From positions 1 through 30,123 of the forward strand of contig NZ_SRRZ01000093.1 in the NCBI RefSeq assembly GCF_013179805.1: a stretch of 30,123 nucleotides of DNA, in the 5' to 3' direction. Below, piece after piece: positions 23,899 through 30,123 of this stretch. The position numbers were made by a program, and so were the translations under genes. The stretch comes from Microcoleus asticus IPMA8 (lineage in GTDB: Bacteria; Cyanobacteriota; Cyanobacteriia; Cyanobacteriales; Microcoleaceae). The stretch's first letter is position 1. Each line of letters begins with the position of its first letter. The notes under the pieces were generated by a model. That model was not told the DNA's origin. It saw only the letters and a list, made by a program, of their open reading frames with translations, and did not search any database.

Positions 23899-24966
23899 TT
23901 ACCAATTTAGGCTGGAATCTAAGGGCAAATTTTGCAACTGAGAATTCACCCAATTAGCCGCCGCCAAACCCGATCGCAAAGCAGCTTCTATTTGACCTTC
24001 TCCGCACAAATCCCCCGCACAAACCAGCGGCAAAGTCCCATCAGCAGGCAAACAAGAAACAGGCAAAGGATTTCGACAAAAAGCATAGCGCCAGCGGTGA
24101 ACCTGCAACCATTCTGGCTCCTTGAGCCAAGGGATTAAATATTCAGAAGTGCGATCGAGCAATTCTTGACCGACTGTTGGCAAATCAACAGATTCTAGAT
24201 GGCGTTGAGCAAAATTTGCGCTGCTGTGAATCACAAACACCGGCTGCTGCGGATCGAGCCGCTTGCTGCTGTCCCAGCCAATCCAAGCTAAATCAGAATT
24301 ATGGGCAAAAGAAACAGATTTCCACTGCGGATTTAGATTGCTCAAATCTTGCTGTTTGACCGCAGGATAGCCAGCCATAGCGGTAATGCAAGGGTCGTAC
24401 TCTACAGAACGCAATTTGTCAATAAAATCAGATTTCAAACCGATTTCCGAATTCAAAAACATTAAAGCTTGAGGAGCAGGAATTGCCACCACAACAGCCT
24501 TAGCAATCAATTCTTGAGGTATGTCTAAATTGTTGTCAGTGACTTCTAAAGAAAGGTGCCACTTTTGGTTATCTGTAGTAGAAATAGCTTGTACGCGGCG
24601 GCCGTACCAAATATCTAAATCCTCAGCCAGATACTTACCCACAGCATTCATTCCAGCAGGTGCGACATAACAAGAACTAGGAATAGAGAACATTTCTCCT
24701 TGTTTGAATTCCCAGACACAATCCGTCCAGAGTTTGAGGATGTGCCGATCGACCAAAGCCTCAATTAACCGCTGCACCGCATCCCCCTGCGGTTCCAGAT
24801 ACCGCGCCCCGTGATCGACCCTAGTCCCCTGTAGGCGGCGGGTAGCAACACGTCCCCCCGCACCGCGAGATTTCTCAACAACCGCCACAGAATAACCAGC
24901 TTGACGCAACCGTTGAGCGCAACTCAGCCCCGCCATACCCGCCCCAATCACCGCAACATCGAACAT
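23899..24966 (-). CDS. Renalase-like FAD-dependent amine oxidase/oxidoreductase
   Basis: The 355-residue soluble flavoprotein starts with the dinucleotide-binding fold MFDVAVIGAGMAGLSCAQRL (GxGxxG at 8-13), then VVEKSRGAGGRVATRRLQG (29-47), the GR motif shared by renalases and amine oxidases, and DHGARYL (52-58). The C-terminal FAD motif is LVCAGDLCGEGQIEAALRSGLAAANWV (about 314-340). Length and motifs fit the renalase-like branch, whose human member oxidises off-pathway isomers of NAD(P)H; cyanobacterial homologues are common, with no settled substrate. No signal peptide is present, so it is cytoplasmic. It stands alone, convergent with the deacetylase gene. Confidence 0.88.
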   Translation of the reverse strand: MFDVAVIGAGMAGLSCAQRLRQAGYSVAVVEKSRGAGGRVATRRLQGTRVDHGARYLEPQGDAVQRLIEALVDRHILKLWTDCVWEFKQGEMFSIPSSCYVAPAGMNAVGKYLAEDLDIWYGRRVQAISTTDNQKWHLSLEVTDNNLDIPQELIAKAVVVAIPAPQALMFLNSEIGLKSDFIDKLRSVEYDPCITAMAGYPAVKQQDLSNLNPQWKSVSFAHNSDLAWIGWDSSKRLDPQQPVFVIHSSANFAQRHLESVDLPTVGQELLDRTSEYLIPWLKEPEWLQVHRWRYAFCRNPLPVSCLPADGTLPLVCAGDLCGEGQIEAALRSGLAAANWVNSQLQNLPLDSSLNW

Positions 24967-24994
24967 AATTAGTCATTAGTCTGTAGTCACCAGT

Positions 24995-25014
24995 CATTAG
25001 ACATCTCCAAAAAC
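24995..25014 (-). repeat. Dispersed 20-nt repeat (possible mobile-element remnant), copy 1
   Basis: CATTAGACATCTCCAAAAAC differs by one base from CATTAGACATCTCCGAAAAC at 30032-30051. On the minus strand both copies are preceded at a short distance by ACTACACA (complement of TGTGTAGT at 25018-25025 and 30065-30072), with part of the intervening sequence missing here. It looks like a remnant of the same element; no transposase is visible. Confidence 0.6.
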
Positions 25015-25275
25015 TATTGTGTAGTAGGCATCCTGCCTGACCAAGACTTGCTTTTCACTAGATGTCTAGTTATCAGCTTAAAGGCTGCGGGGAAGTTTCA
25101 GTGCAATATTTCAGTTGGCGGCCAAACCCTGAGAGCCGTAGCGCGGGCGAGGGCCCGACGCCATCGCCCTGCACCAAGTAGTAGAATAAAGGACAGCACG
25201 AATCCATGATTAAGACCAGATAAAAAAATCCCACTGTGGGTAAATCCTAAATCCCAATGGTTGTGTATCAGCAGC

Positions 25276-25310
25276 AATCTAAAATCTAAAATCTAAAATC
25301 TAAAATCGAA
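25276..25310. repeat. Heptamer tandem array AATCTAA x5
   Basis: AATCTAA occurs four times without error and a fifth time as AATCGAA. The array ends just before the strong ribosome-binding site GGGGAGGG of the YaaW-family gene, so changes in unit number would move the promoter relative to the gene. Confidence 0.9.
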
Positions 25311-25327
25311 TAGGGGAGGGCAAAATT

Positions 25328-26173
25328 TTGGACGAACTCAGAGCAGCACTCGAATTGACAACAGAAGAAGAATTGCAGCAACTAACAGAACTTCTGTTCA
25401 GCCGCAAGTTTAACCCTTTAGATTACGTGCAAACCCCCGCACCCATAGACGTACAAAGTCGCGATCGCCAAGCATGGCTCGACGCCGTAGAACAGCGGTT
25501 TCGCTATCTTGCAGCCGACGGGTTGACGGTACTCAGAGGGCGAACCCAACAAGTCAGTTACAGACAAGCGCTAATTCAAGTTTGTCGCTATCTCAAAATC
25601 CCTTATCCCAAACAGTTGTCTACCACCGACTTAGAGGCAGAAGTATTTCTGCACTTAATGGGCCGGGCGTGGAAGCGTTTGCCGGCAGAGGAACAGCAAG
25701 CGCTGACAGTGCGCGTACAGCGAGCGATCGTTGATTCTAAACTCTCAGAACCCCTGCCAATTTCTGCTGAAAAAGACCCGCTGGGTTTACTGTTCAAAGG
25801 TGGCAGCGCTTTAGCTGTTAGTTCCATCTTAAAACCAATGCTGCTCAAACTAATGGCCAATCAATTTGCGCTGCATTTTGCCACCTATCAAATGGCAAAA
25901 CAAGGAGTGCTTGCAGGCACTGCAACTGCAGCAACCCAGTTTCAAAACTATGTCGCAATTCAGACTGCGCGGCGCGGTATGGCGGTAAGTGCGGCTCGTT
26001 ACGGTGCGACGCGAAGCGTATTTTCGTTGATCGGCCCGGTGATGTGGACTTGGTTTTTCGCGGATTTGGGTTGGCGATCGATTTCCACGAACTACGGCCG
26101 GATTATTCCGACCATTTTTGCCTTAGCTCAAATTCGCCTGACGCGATCGGAATGCGTTTGGGAACTAGCTTAA
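25328..26173 (+). CDS. YaaW/UPF0174 family protein (DUF3944-type)
   Basis: The 281-residue protein aligns by eye with E. coli YaaW: YRQALIQVCRYLKIPYPKQLSTTDLEAEVFLHLMGRAWKRLPAEEQ matches YRAILLDVSKRLKL...STFEIEQQLLEQFLRNTWKKMDEEH, and the C-terminal YGRIIPTIFALAQIRL matches YRVTIPAVLQIACLR. An N-terminal acidic helix (DELRAALELTTEEELQQLTELLF) leads into a helical domain, and the second half (about 155-260) is more hydrophobic with many small residues, perhaps membrane-associated. Function of the family is unknown. The start is TTG at 25328, supported by GGGGAGGG 7 nt upstream. The next gene begins about 45 nt after its stop, so the two may share a transcript. Confidence 0.8.
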   Translation: MDELRAALELTTEEELQQLTELLFSRKFNPLDYVQTPAPIDVQSRDRQAWLDAVEQRFRYLAADGLTVLRGRTQQVSYRQALIQVCRYLKIPYPKQLSTTDLEAEVFLHLMGRAWKRLPAEEQQALTVRVQRAIVDSKLSEPLPISAEKDPLGLLFKGGSALAVSSILKPMLLKLMANQFALHFATYQMAKQGVLAGTATAATQFQNYVAIQTARRGMAVSAARYGATRSVFSLIGPVMWTWFFADLGWRSISTNYGRIIPTIFALAQIRLTRSECVWELA

Positions 26174-26216
26174 CGATAGTAGATTTTAGATTTGAAATTT
26201 GAGATTGGGAGTGTGG

Positions 26217-27752
26217 GTGAATATCAAAAATCGGTTGAAATTAGCTGCCAAACTGACAGCCGAAAATCTCAAGTCTCGACTCCAAAAACATCCTGCTCGC
26301 CGCCTGCAAATCCCTTGGAATTTCGCTCAAGTGGGGATGCTGATTTTTCCCTTAATTCCGATTTTGGGAGCTTTAAGTTTATTCCTGGGATTGGCCGGCA
26401 CTTGCAAGCAAAAGTTCCGTCAAATTAGTTGTCGCCCGCTGAATCGAGGCTTCGCAATTCTGAGCGCGCTGCTAGTCATCACAGCGGTTTTTGCCCACAA
26501 CCGCAGCGAGGCTTTTTTAGGATTGTATAATTTTTTGCCGTTCTTTATATTGTTTGCTGCTTTCAGCAGTTTAATTCAAACTTCGCCTCAATTGCGGCAA
26601 TTGTCTTGGATGATTGTAATTAGTTCAATTCCCGTGATAATTTTAGGGCTGGGACAGCAATTTTTAGGTTGGAGCGGCATCGATCAATTGCAGCCCGTTT
26701 TTGGCTGGGTACTCGAACCCAAAGGCAATCCCCCCGGCCGCATGGCTTCTGTATTTATGTACGCTAATATTTTAGCTTGCTATCTGACAATTGCTTTTAT
26801 TTTAGCACTGGGACTGTGGATGGAAGAAGGGTTCGGGAACGAGCACTCTCAGGGATTGAACGGATTGAACAGCGAGATTTTAAGGGAAGAGGAAAGAGGA
26901 AAAAAAGAAACAATTAATGAACGGCTGATTGCAGATTCCCAATTACCGATTCCCAATTACCGATTCCTATTTTTAAGTTTTGCAGTGAGCGGAAATGCTG
27001 TTGCTTTGATTTTTACTAATTCTCGTAATGCTTGGGGAATGGCAGTTTTGGCAGTTTTGGCTTTTGCACTTTATGCGGGTTATAAAAAATTATTAGCTGC
27101 GGTTTTTAGTGCGGCTAGCATAGTTTTTTTGTCTGCCTTTGGCCCCGAACCTTTACGGCAGTCTTTGCGAAGAATTATCCCGGCTTTTTTCTGGGCTAGA
27201 CTCACCGACGAGATGTTCCCAAATCGGCCAACTGCTACTTTGAGAACTACTCAGTGGGAATTTGCTTGGTCGATGACTCAGCAGCGTCCTTGGACTGGTT
27301 GGGGATTGCGAAATTTTACGCCTCTCTATCAAGCTCAAATGCAAGAATGGCTCGGTCATCCTCACAGTTTGATACTGATGTTGACTGCGGAAACGGGAAT
27401 ACCCGCAACGCTTTTGTTGTTTGGTTTAGTTGGTTGGGTTTTAGCTAGGGGTGTTTTGCGGCTGGCGAATTGGCCGCTTTTTCCTGCGGATATTAAACAC
27501 GAGCAAATAGCCACACTCGAAAAAGCGGAAAATGCTTTAGATTTCAATCAAAACTCTATAATTAATAGCACAAATCAGGTGGCTTGTCAAGATTTAAGAG
27601 CGGCCGATCGCCTAATTTTTTTTAGTTATTTATTAGCCTTCGCCGCTTGTACGCTATTTAACACTGTAGACGTGACAGTGTTTGATTTCCGACTCAATAC
27701 TACAAGCTGGTTGCTGTTAGCCGCAATTTCCGGAGTCAGCCAGAGGGAATAG
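26217..27752 (+). CDS. O-antigen ligase/polymerase-like (Wzy/WaaL) membrane protein
   Basis: The 511-residue polytopic protein has about ten or more membrane helices. Its diagnostic region is a periplasmic loop with RTTQWEFAWSMTQQRPWTGWGLRNFTPLY followed by WLGHPHSLILMLTAETGIPATLLL, matching the Wzy_C/O-antigen ligase pattern (Arg, Gly-x-Gly and a conserved His in HPHS). Such enzymes polymerise or transfer lipid-linked glycans in the periplasm; the substrate here is probably an exopolysaccharide or S-layer glycan. I chose GTG at 26217 because GGGAG lies 5 nt upstream; TTG at 26199 is also open. A hydrophilic loop of about 45 residues between helices near residue 210-255 is coded partly by a heptamer DNA array. 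The stop codon lies in another heptamer array. Both are unusual and recently variable-looking. Confidence 0.85.
   Translation: MNIKNRLKLAAKLTAENLKSRLQKHPARRLQIPWNFAQVGMLIFPLIPILGALSLFLGLAGTCKQKFRQISCRPLNRGFAILSALLVITAVFAHNRSEAFLGLYNFLPFFILFAAFSSLIQTSPQLRQLSWMIVISSIPVIILGLGQQFLGWSGIDQLQPVFGWVLEPKGNPPGRMASVFMYANILACYLTIAFILALGLWMEEGFGNEHSQGLNGLNSEILREEERGKKETINERLIADSQLPIPNYRFLFLSFAVSGNAVALIFTNSRNAWGMAVLAVLAFALYAGYKKLLAAVFSAASIVFLSAFGPEPLRQSLRRIIPAFFWARLTDEMFPNRPTATLRTTQWEFAWSMTQQRPWTGWGLRNFTPLYQAQMQEWLGHPHSLILMLTAETGIPATLLLFGLVGWVLARGVLRLANWPLFPADIKHEQIATLEKAENALDFNQNSIINSTNQVACQDLRAADRLIFFSYLLAFAACTLFNTVDVTVFDFRLNTTSWLLLAAISGVSQRE
26931..26965. repeat. Heptamer array inside the O-antigen-ligase-like gene
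   Basis: In a 7-nt register the DNA reads GCAGATT, CCCAATT, ACCGATT, CCCAATT, ACCGATT: a 14-nt dimer unit present twice after a degenerate unit. It codes for ADSQLPIPNYRF in a cytoplasmic loop. Because neither 7 nor 14 is a multiple of three, gain or loss of a unit would shift the reading frame. Confidence 0.85.
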
Positions 27753-27793
27753 GGAATAGGGCATCGGGCATTGGGCATCGGGCATCGCGCATT
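27745..27793. repeat. Heptamer array (GGGAATA x2, GGGCATY x4, GCGCATT) over the 3' end of the O-antigen-ligase-like gene
   Basis: Seven heptamers in one register: GGGAATA twice, GGGCATC, GGGCATT, GGGCATC, GGGCATC, GCGCATT. The TAG stop codon at 27750-27752 lies inside the first unit. A further AATAACC-type array follows at about 27825-27847. Confidence 0.85.
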
Positions 27794-27851
27794 GGAGTCA
27801 GAGCCGAGAAGGTTATTGATAACAAATAACCAATAACCAATAACAAATGCT

Positions 27852-27882
27852 AACAGTCAACAGTCAACAGTCAACAGTCAAC
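27852..27882. repeat. Heptamer tandem array AACAGTC x4
   Basis: AACAGTC is repeated four times (27852-27879) plus AAC. It is the reverse complement of the GTTGACT array at 12235-12264, so the same repeat family is present twice in opposite orientation 15.6 kb apart. Confidence 0.9.
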
Positions 27883-28254
27883 TGCTGTAAATGAAAAATA
27901 AAGTTGTACACTGAAAATCGAGCAAATGACTGCTATGGCGTAAGTTTAGTACGGAGTTTTAGGAGTTAAAGTTGTACACTAACGGAGAATTAGTGTAGTG
28001 AATGAGTCAAAATTGAGAAAATAAAGTTCTACCCCGTAGCACTATGGCTTGTGATAGATGGAGAAAATCTTATACCCAATAGGGTTAATTTTTGTCAAAG
28101 AGTCGCAGGAAGTAGCAGCTAACCTGGTAGACATATGATATGGAAAAGGTAGTAGCAGTATGGCTGTGGTTGGATGTGATTTATGGGCGAGAGTGTGGAG
28201 GGTGAAGGGGTAGGGTGCAATAGGGTGCGATCACCTTACTCCAAGAAAGCCAAG
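27883..28254. other. Intergenic region with direct repeats, no gene seen
   Basis: TAAAGTTGTACACT occurs at 27899-27912 and 27967-27980, and a weaker copy TAAAGTTCTACCCC at 28022-28035. The second copy overlaps a perfect inverted repeat TACACTAA-CGGAGAA-TTAGTGTA (27975-27997). GGTAGGGTGC at 28209-28218 echoes the hairpin segment after putA. No frame with coding character was found. The spacing and the adjoining truncated helicase suggest remains of a foreign segment. Confidence 0.5.
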
Positions 28255-30027
28255 CTAACTATCATTGTCCTGCTTGACTTCGGGTACTAAGTCAGCACTA
28301 AAAATTTGAAGGCTTTTGACTAGAGGAGGTCGAGCAAACTGTACTAAGAGTTTTTGACGTGCGTACCCTAAAATGTTTCTGACAACACTTGGATCTGACA
28401 GCGCTGTGTGGTACTGTGGCACATCGTGTTCGCTTCCTTTTTTGGCTTCCCTTAATCCCAATACAGTATAAACAGCATAACCAATCGCTTGATAAGCAGC
28501 ACTCTGTATTTTTGATAACTCCCCCTCAATAAAACTACCTTCATTGGTGCTGTAAGGATTATAACGTAGCTGCTCGAACAGTTTCCTTACTAACTGTTTG
28601 CGAATCCTCTCGAAGTCTGTGACTTTAGGAAGCCCTGCAAAAGAATGAAATTTTGCCATGTATTGGGCGTAGGAAAACTCAAATTCGGAGCGCAGTGCTG
28701 CCTTCGTAGTATCATCGAATGTAGGACTTTCTAGCATTTCTATCAAGGGTAAGCTATTAGGGTTATGTACTTGGTAGAACCAACGCAAATCTTCAATGCC
28801 GGGATTTGTTTTTGGTCTTTCATACTCAATGATATGCAGCTTACGAAGGGATATATTCTGTTTCAATTCAGTCTTTGCAATATCTGGATTGTTCTGAACC
28901 AAGTCAATCCAGCCCTTAGCAAGTTCTCTCTTCTTAGAATTTTCACCACACCAATTATTGAGTATGTCATCTTTAGGAACTTCTTCATCATTAAGTTGAT
29001 GAGAGCCTATATCAAACGCTATTCCTAACTTCTCTGGAATTGTTAAGACTCCTTCGGCTGTTGCCTCAGTCTTCGGATCGACCAGCTCTTTACCTTTTTC
29101 TATGAGTTCTTCCAATGTGGCTAGGTCAGCCAACCACTCATCCATATATTCACAGAAATGCAACCCATCTCCTATACGCTCTGTAGTTGCGTTGTCCCGC
29201 GCAGTTCCTGCCCTTGGGAAGTCCCAAGCATCGTGAGACCATATTTTAATAGTGTCAAGTTGCGCTGGAGGAACCCTAAGTTTTCCGAGGAATCTATCAG
29301 TGTATGACCGAATTTGCCGACCAATCAAGCGTTGAATTACTTCGATAATTGATTGGGTTCTCCTAGCCAATCCGACTACGCCACAGAAGGGATTGTTGAT
29401 TCCTTCGCGTCCCATGTCAACAACAATCAGAAAACGGGCACACTTATCAGGAAGCTCCCAACCACGCCCAGTCATTTTAAATTTCTTTGTTCGCCAGCAC
29501 TTCAACCAAGGGTGGTCTAGATCCAGTTTGTACCCTTTGACTGGTTTGCCCTCCTCATCCACTCCAGAACTAAAAACAAACTCAGCTCTAAAGCCTTGGT
29601 TAGAAGGATACTGGTGTGGATCGCTTTGGAAAATTTTTTCGTTTAAATGTTTTGTTATAACCTCTGCGTCGTGCCTGCTTCTTACAGAGATCATGGCGTG
29701 CATAGGATAAATCAGGTCAGGGAGGACTTCATTAGCATCCCTGTGAGGTGCAGGTTGTGGAGTCATTTGTCCAGAAAACACCTTTTCACAGATGCGATCT
29801 GCGTCTACGACATAAGACACAACCTTTTCAACTACACTCTTAGCAGGTTCGAGCTGCGTATTGTACTCTGGTGTGTTAGGACTGCCCTCTATTTCAGTAC
29901 GCTTGCCGCAAAAGTGTTCTCGCGCATCGACTGTTTTCACATAGTCAACAATCTTTAACTTTTCAATAGATTCTTTTACTGAAGTCAGGTACTTGAGGTT
30001 CTGCTGCTCTTGATAAACTTCTCGCAA
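28255..30027 (-). CDS. C-terminal part of an SF2 helicase, 5'-truncated
   Basis: This 590-residue frame resembles the second RecA-like domain and C-terminal region of a superfamily 2 (DEAD/DEAH, type III restriction-like) helicase. LIYPMHAMISVRSRHDAEVITKHLN (105-129) looks like motif IV, FLIVVDMGREGINNP (199-213) is motif V, and IQRLIGRQIRSY (231-242, Q232, R237, R240) is motif VI with the arginine finger. Residues beyond about 290 are helical and unrecognised. Walker A and DExH motifs, which should lie 200-400 residues before motif V, are missing: the frame is closed by TAA at 30034-30036, inside a dispersed repeat, and the only start is TTG. So the gene lost its motor N-terminus and is probably not functional as a helicase. 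No HIP1 octamer is present. A defence-system origin is possible but unproven. Confidence 0.65.
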   Translation of the reverse strand: MREVYQEQQNLKYLTSVKESIEKLKIVDYVKTVDAREHFCGKRTEIEGSPNTPEYNTQLEPAKSVVEKVVSYVVDADRICEKVFSGQMTPQPAPHRDANEVLPDLIYPMHAMISVRSRHDAEVITKHLNEKIFQSDPHQYPSNQGFRAEFVFSSGVDEEGKPVKGYKLDLDHPWLKCWRTKKFKMTGRGWELPDKCARFLIVVDMGREGINNPFCGVVGLARRTQSIIEVIQRLIGRQIRSYTDRFLGKLRVPPAQLDTIKIWSHDAWDFPRAGTARDNATTERIGDGLHFCEYMDEWLADLATLEELIEKGKELVDPKTEATAEGVLTIPEKLGIAFDIGSHQLNDEEVPKDDILNNWCGENSKKRELAKGWIDLVQNNPDIAKTELKQNISLRKLHIIEYERPKTNPGIEDLRWFYQVHNPNSLPLIEMLESPTFDDTTKAALRSEFEFSYAQYMAKFHSFAGLPKVTDFERIRKQLVRKLFEQLRYNPYSTNEGSFIEGELSKIQSAAYQAIGYAVYTVLGLREAKKGSEHDVPQYHTALSDPSVVRNILGYARQKLLVQFARPPLVKSLQIFSADLVPEVKQDNDS

Positions 30028-30031
30028 GCCA

Positions 30032-30051
30032 CATTAGACATCTCCGAAAAC
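30032..30051 (-). repeat. Dispersed 20-nt repeat (possible mobile-element remnant), copy 2
   Basis: CATTAGACATCTCCGAAAAC matches 24995-25014 at 19 of 20 bases and lies 4 nt from the 5' limit of the helicase frame. Further out, the minus strand can be read as YIYVKELNYTEALIVFGDV-stop, ending in this repeat; it is too short to identify, and the window ends 70 nt later. Confidence 0.6.
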
Positions 30052-30123
30052 AATCAAAGCCTCTGTGTAGTTAAGCTCCTTGACGTAAATGTAATCATCC
30101 TAAATTAGCTAGTGTGCACGATA

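Larger units (their letters stand above)
24967..25327. other. Intergenic region with dispersed repeat and heptamer array
   Basis: No gene is seen. At 24995-25014 is a copy of CATTAGACATCTCCAAAAAC, which recurs at 30032-30051 with one change. ATTAGTC and CAGTCATTAG motifs precede it, and AGGCATCCTGCCT (25026-25038) is a short palindrome. A heptamer array lies at 25276-25310, and GGGGAGGG at 25313-25320 is the ribosome-binding site of the next gene. Confidence 0.6.

Noticed and set aside
27899..28035. TGTACA-containing repeats as ends of a Tn7-like/CAST element
   Set aside because: The resemblance is a few bases; no tnsB/C, tniQ or tRNA target is present in the window.

Overview
The window looks like chromosome of a filamentous, non-marine cyanobacterium of the Microcoleus/Oscillatoria/Phormidium type. 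The HIP1 octamer GCGATCGC recurs through most of it (for example near 257, 1323, 1403, 2338, 3580, 14973, 16823, 20778, 22920), the PanC and CMP kinase domains are fused as in cyanobacteria, an iron-uptake-porin remnant is present, and several heptanucleotide tandem arrays and palindromic intergenic repeats of the kind known from filamentous cyanobacteria are scattered between genes. No rRNA, tRNA or CRISPR array was seen.

Layout. 0-1.3 kb: an orphan FitA-type antitoxin, a 41-nt hairpin repeat, and a complete DUF433/DUF5615 toxin-antitoxin pair. 1.4-7.9 kb: a membrane-anchored proline-rich protein, a bifunctional proline-catabolism enzyme (PutA), a GT-C/GT39-like membrane glycosyltransferase and a small unknown protein. 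8-10 kb (minus): a calcium-linked subtilase with RTX repeats at its N-terminus. 10.3-11.3 kb: an LPG-synthase-like flippase-fold protein. 11.5-14.5 kb: a YgiB-like protein, a YgiC/glutathionylspermidine-synthase-like ATP-grasp enzyme and, 18 nt behind it, a ferritin-fold di-iron protein. I consider this the best candidate for an undescribed enzymatic system. 14.7-16.9 kb (minus): a two-gene polar amino acid ABC importer whose binding protein and permease are fused. 17.1-17.6 kb (minus): a gene graveyard holding an internally deleted porin and a decayed second copy of the purM 3' region; the intact purM follows at 17.8-18.9 kb. 19-23.5 kb: rlpA with a structured leader, panC-cmk, and a polysaccharide deacetylase. 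23.9-25 kb (minus): a renalase-like flavoprotein. 25.3-27.8 kb: a YaaW-family protein and an O-antigen-ligase-like membrane protein. 28.3-30 kb (minus): the C-terminal part of an SF2 helicase cut off at its 5' end exactly at a dispersed repeat, in a stretch without HIP1.

How the parts relate. Several genes point to the cell envelope and exopolysaccharide (GT39-like transferase, LPG-synthase-like protein, RlpA, deacetylase, O-antigen ligase), typical of a sheath-forming filament. PutA and the amino acid importer concern amino acid use. Most genes are single transcription units separated by repeat-rich spacers. A recurrent theme is a 7-nt period: seven short tandem arrays of different sequence all have heptamer units, and one lies inside the O-antigen-ligase reading frame, where a change of one unit would shift the frame.
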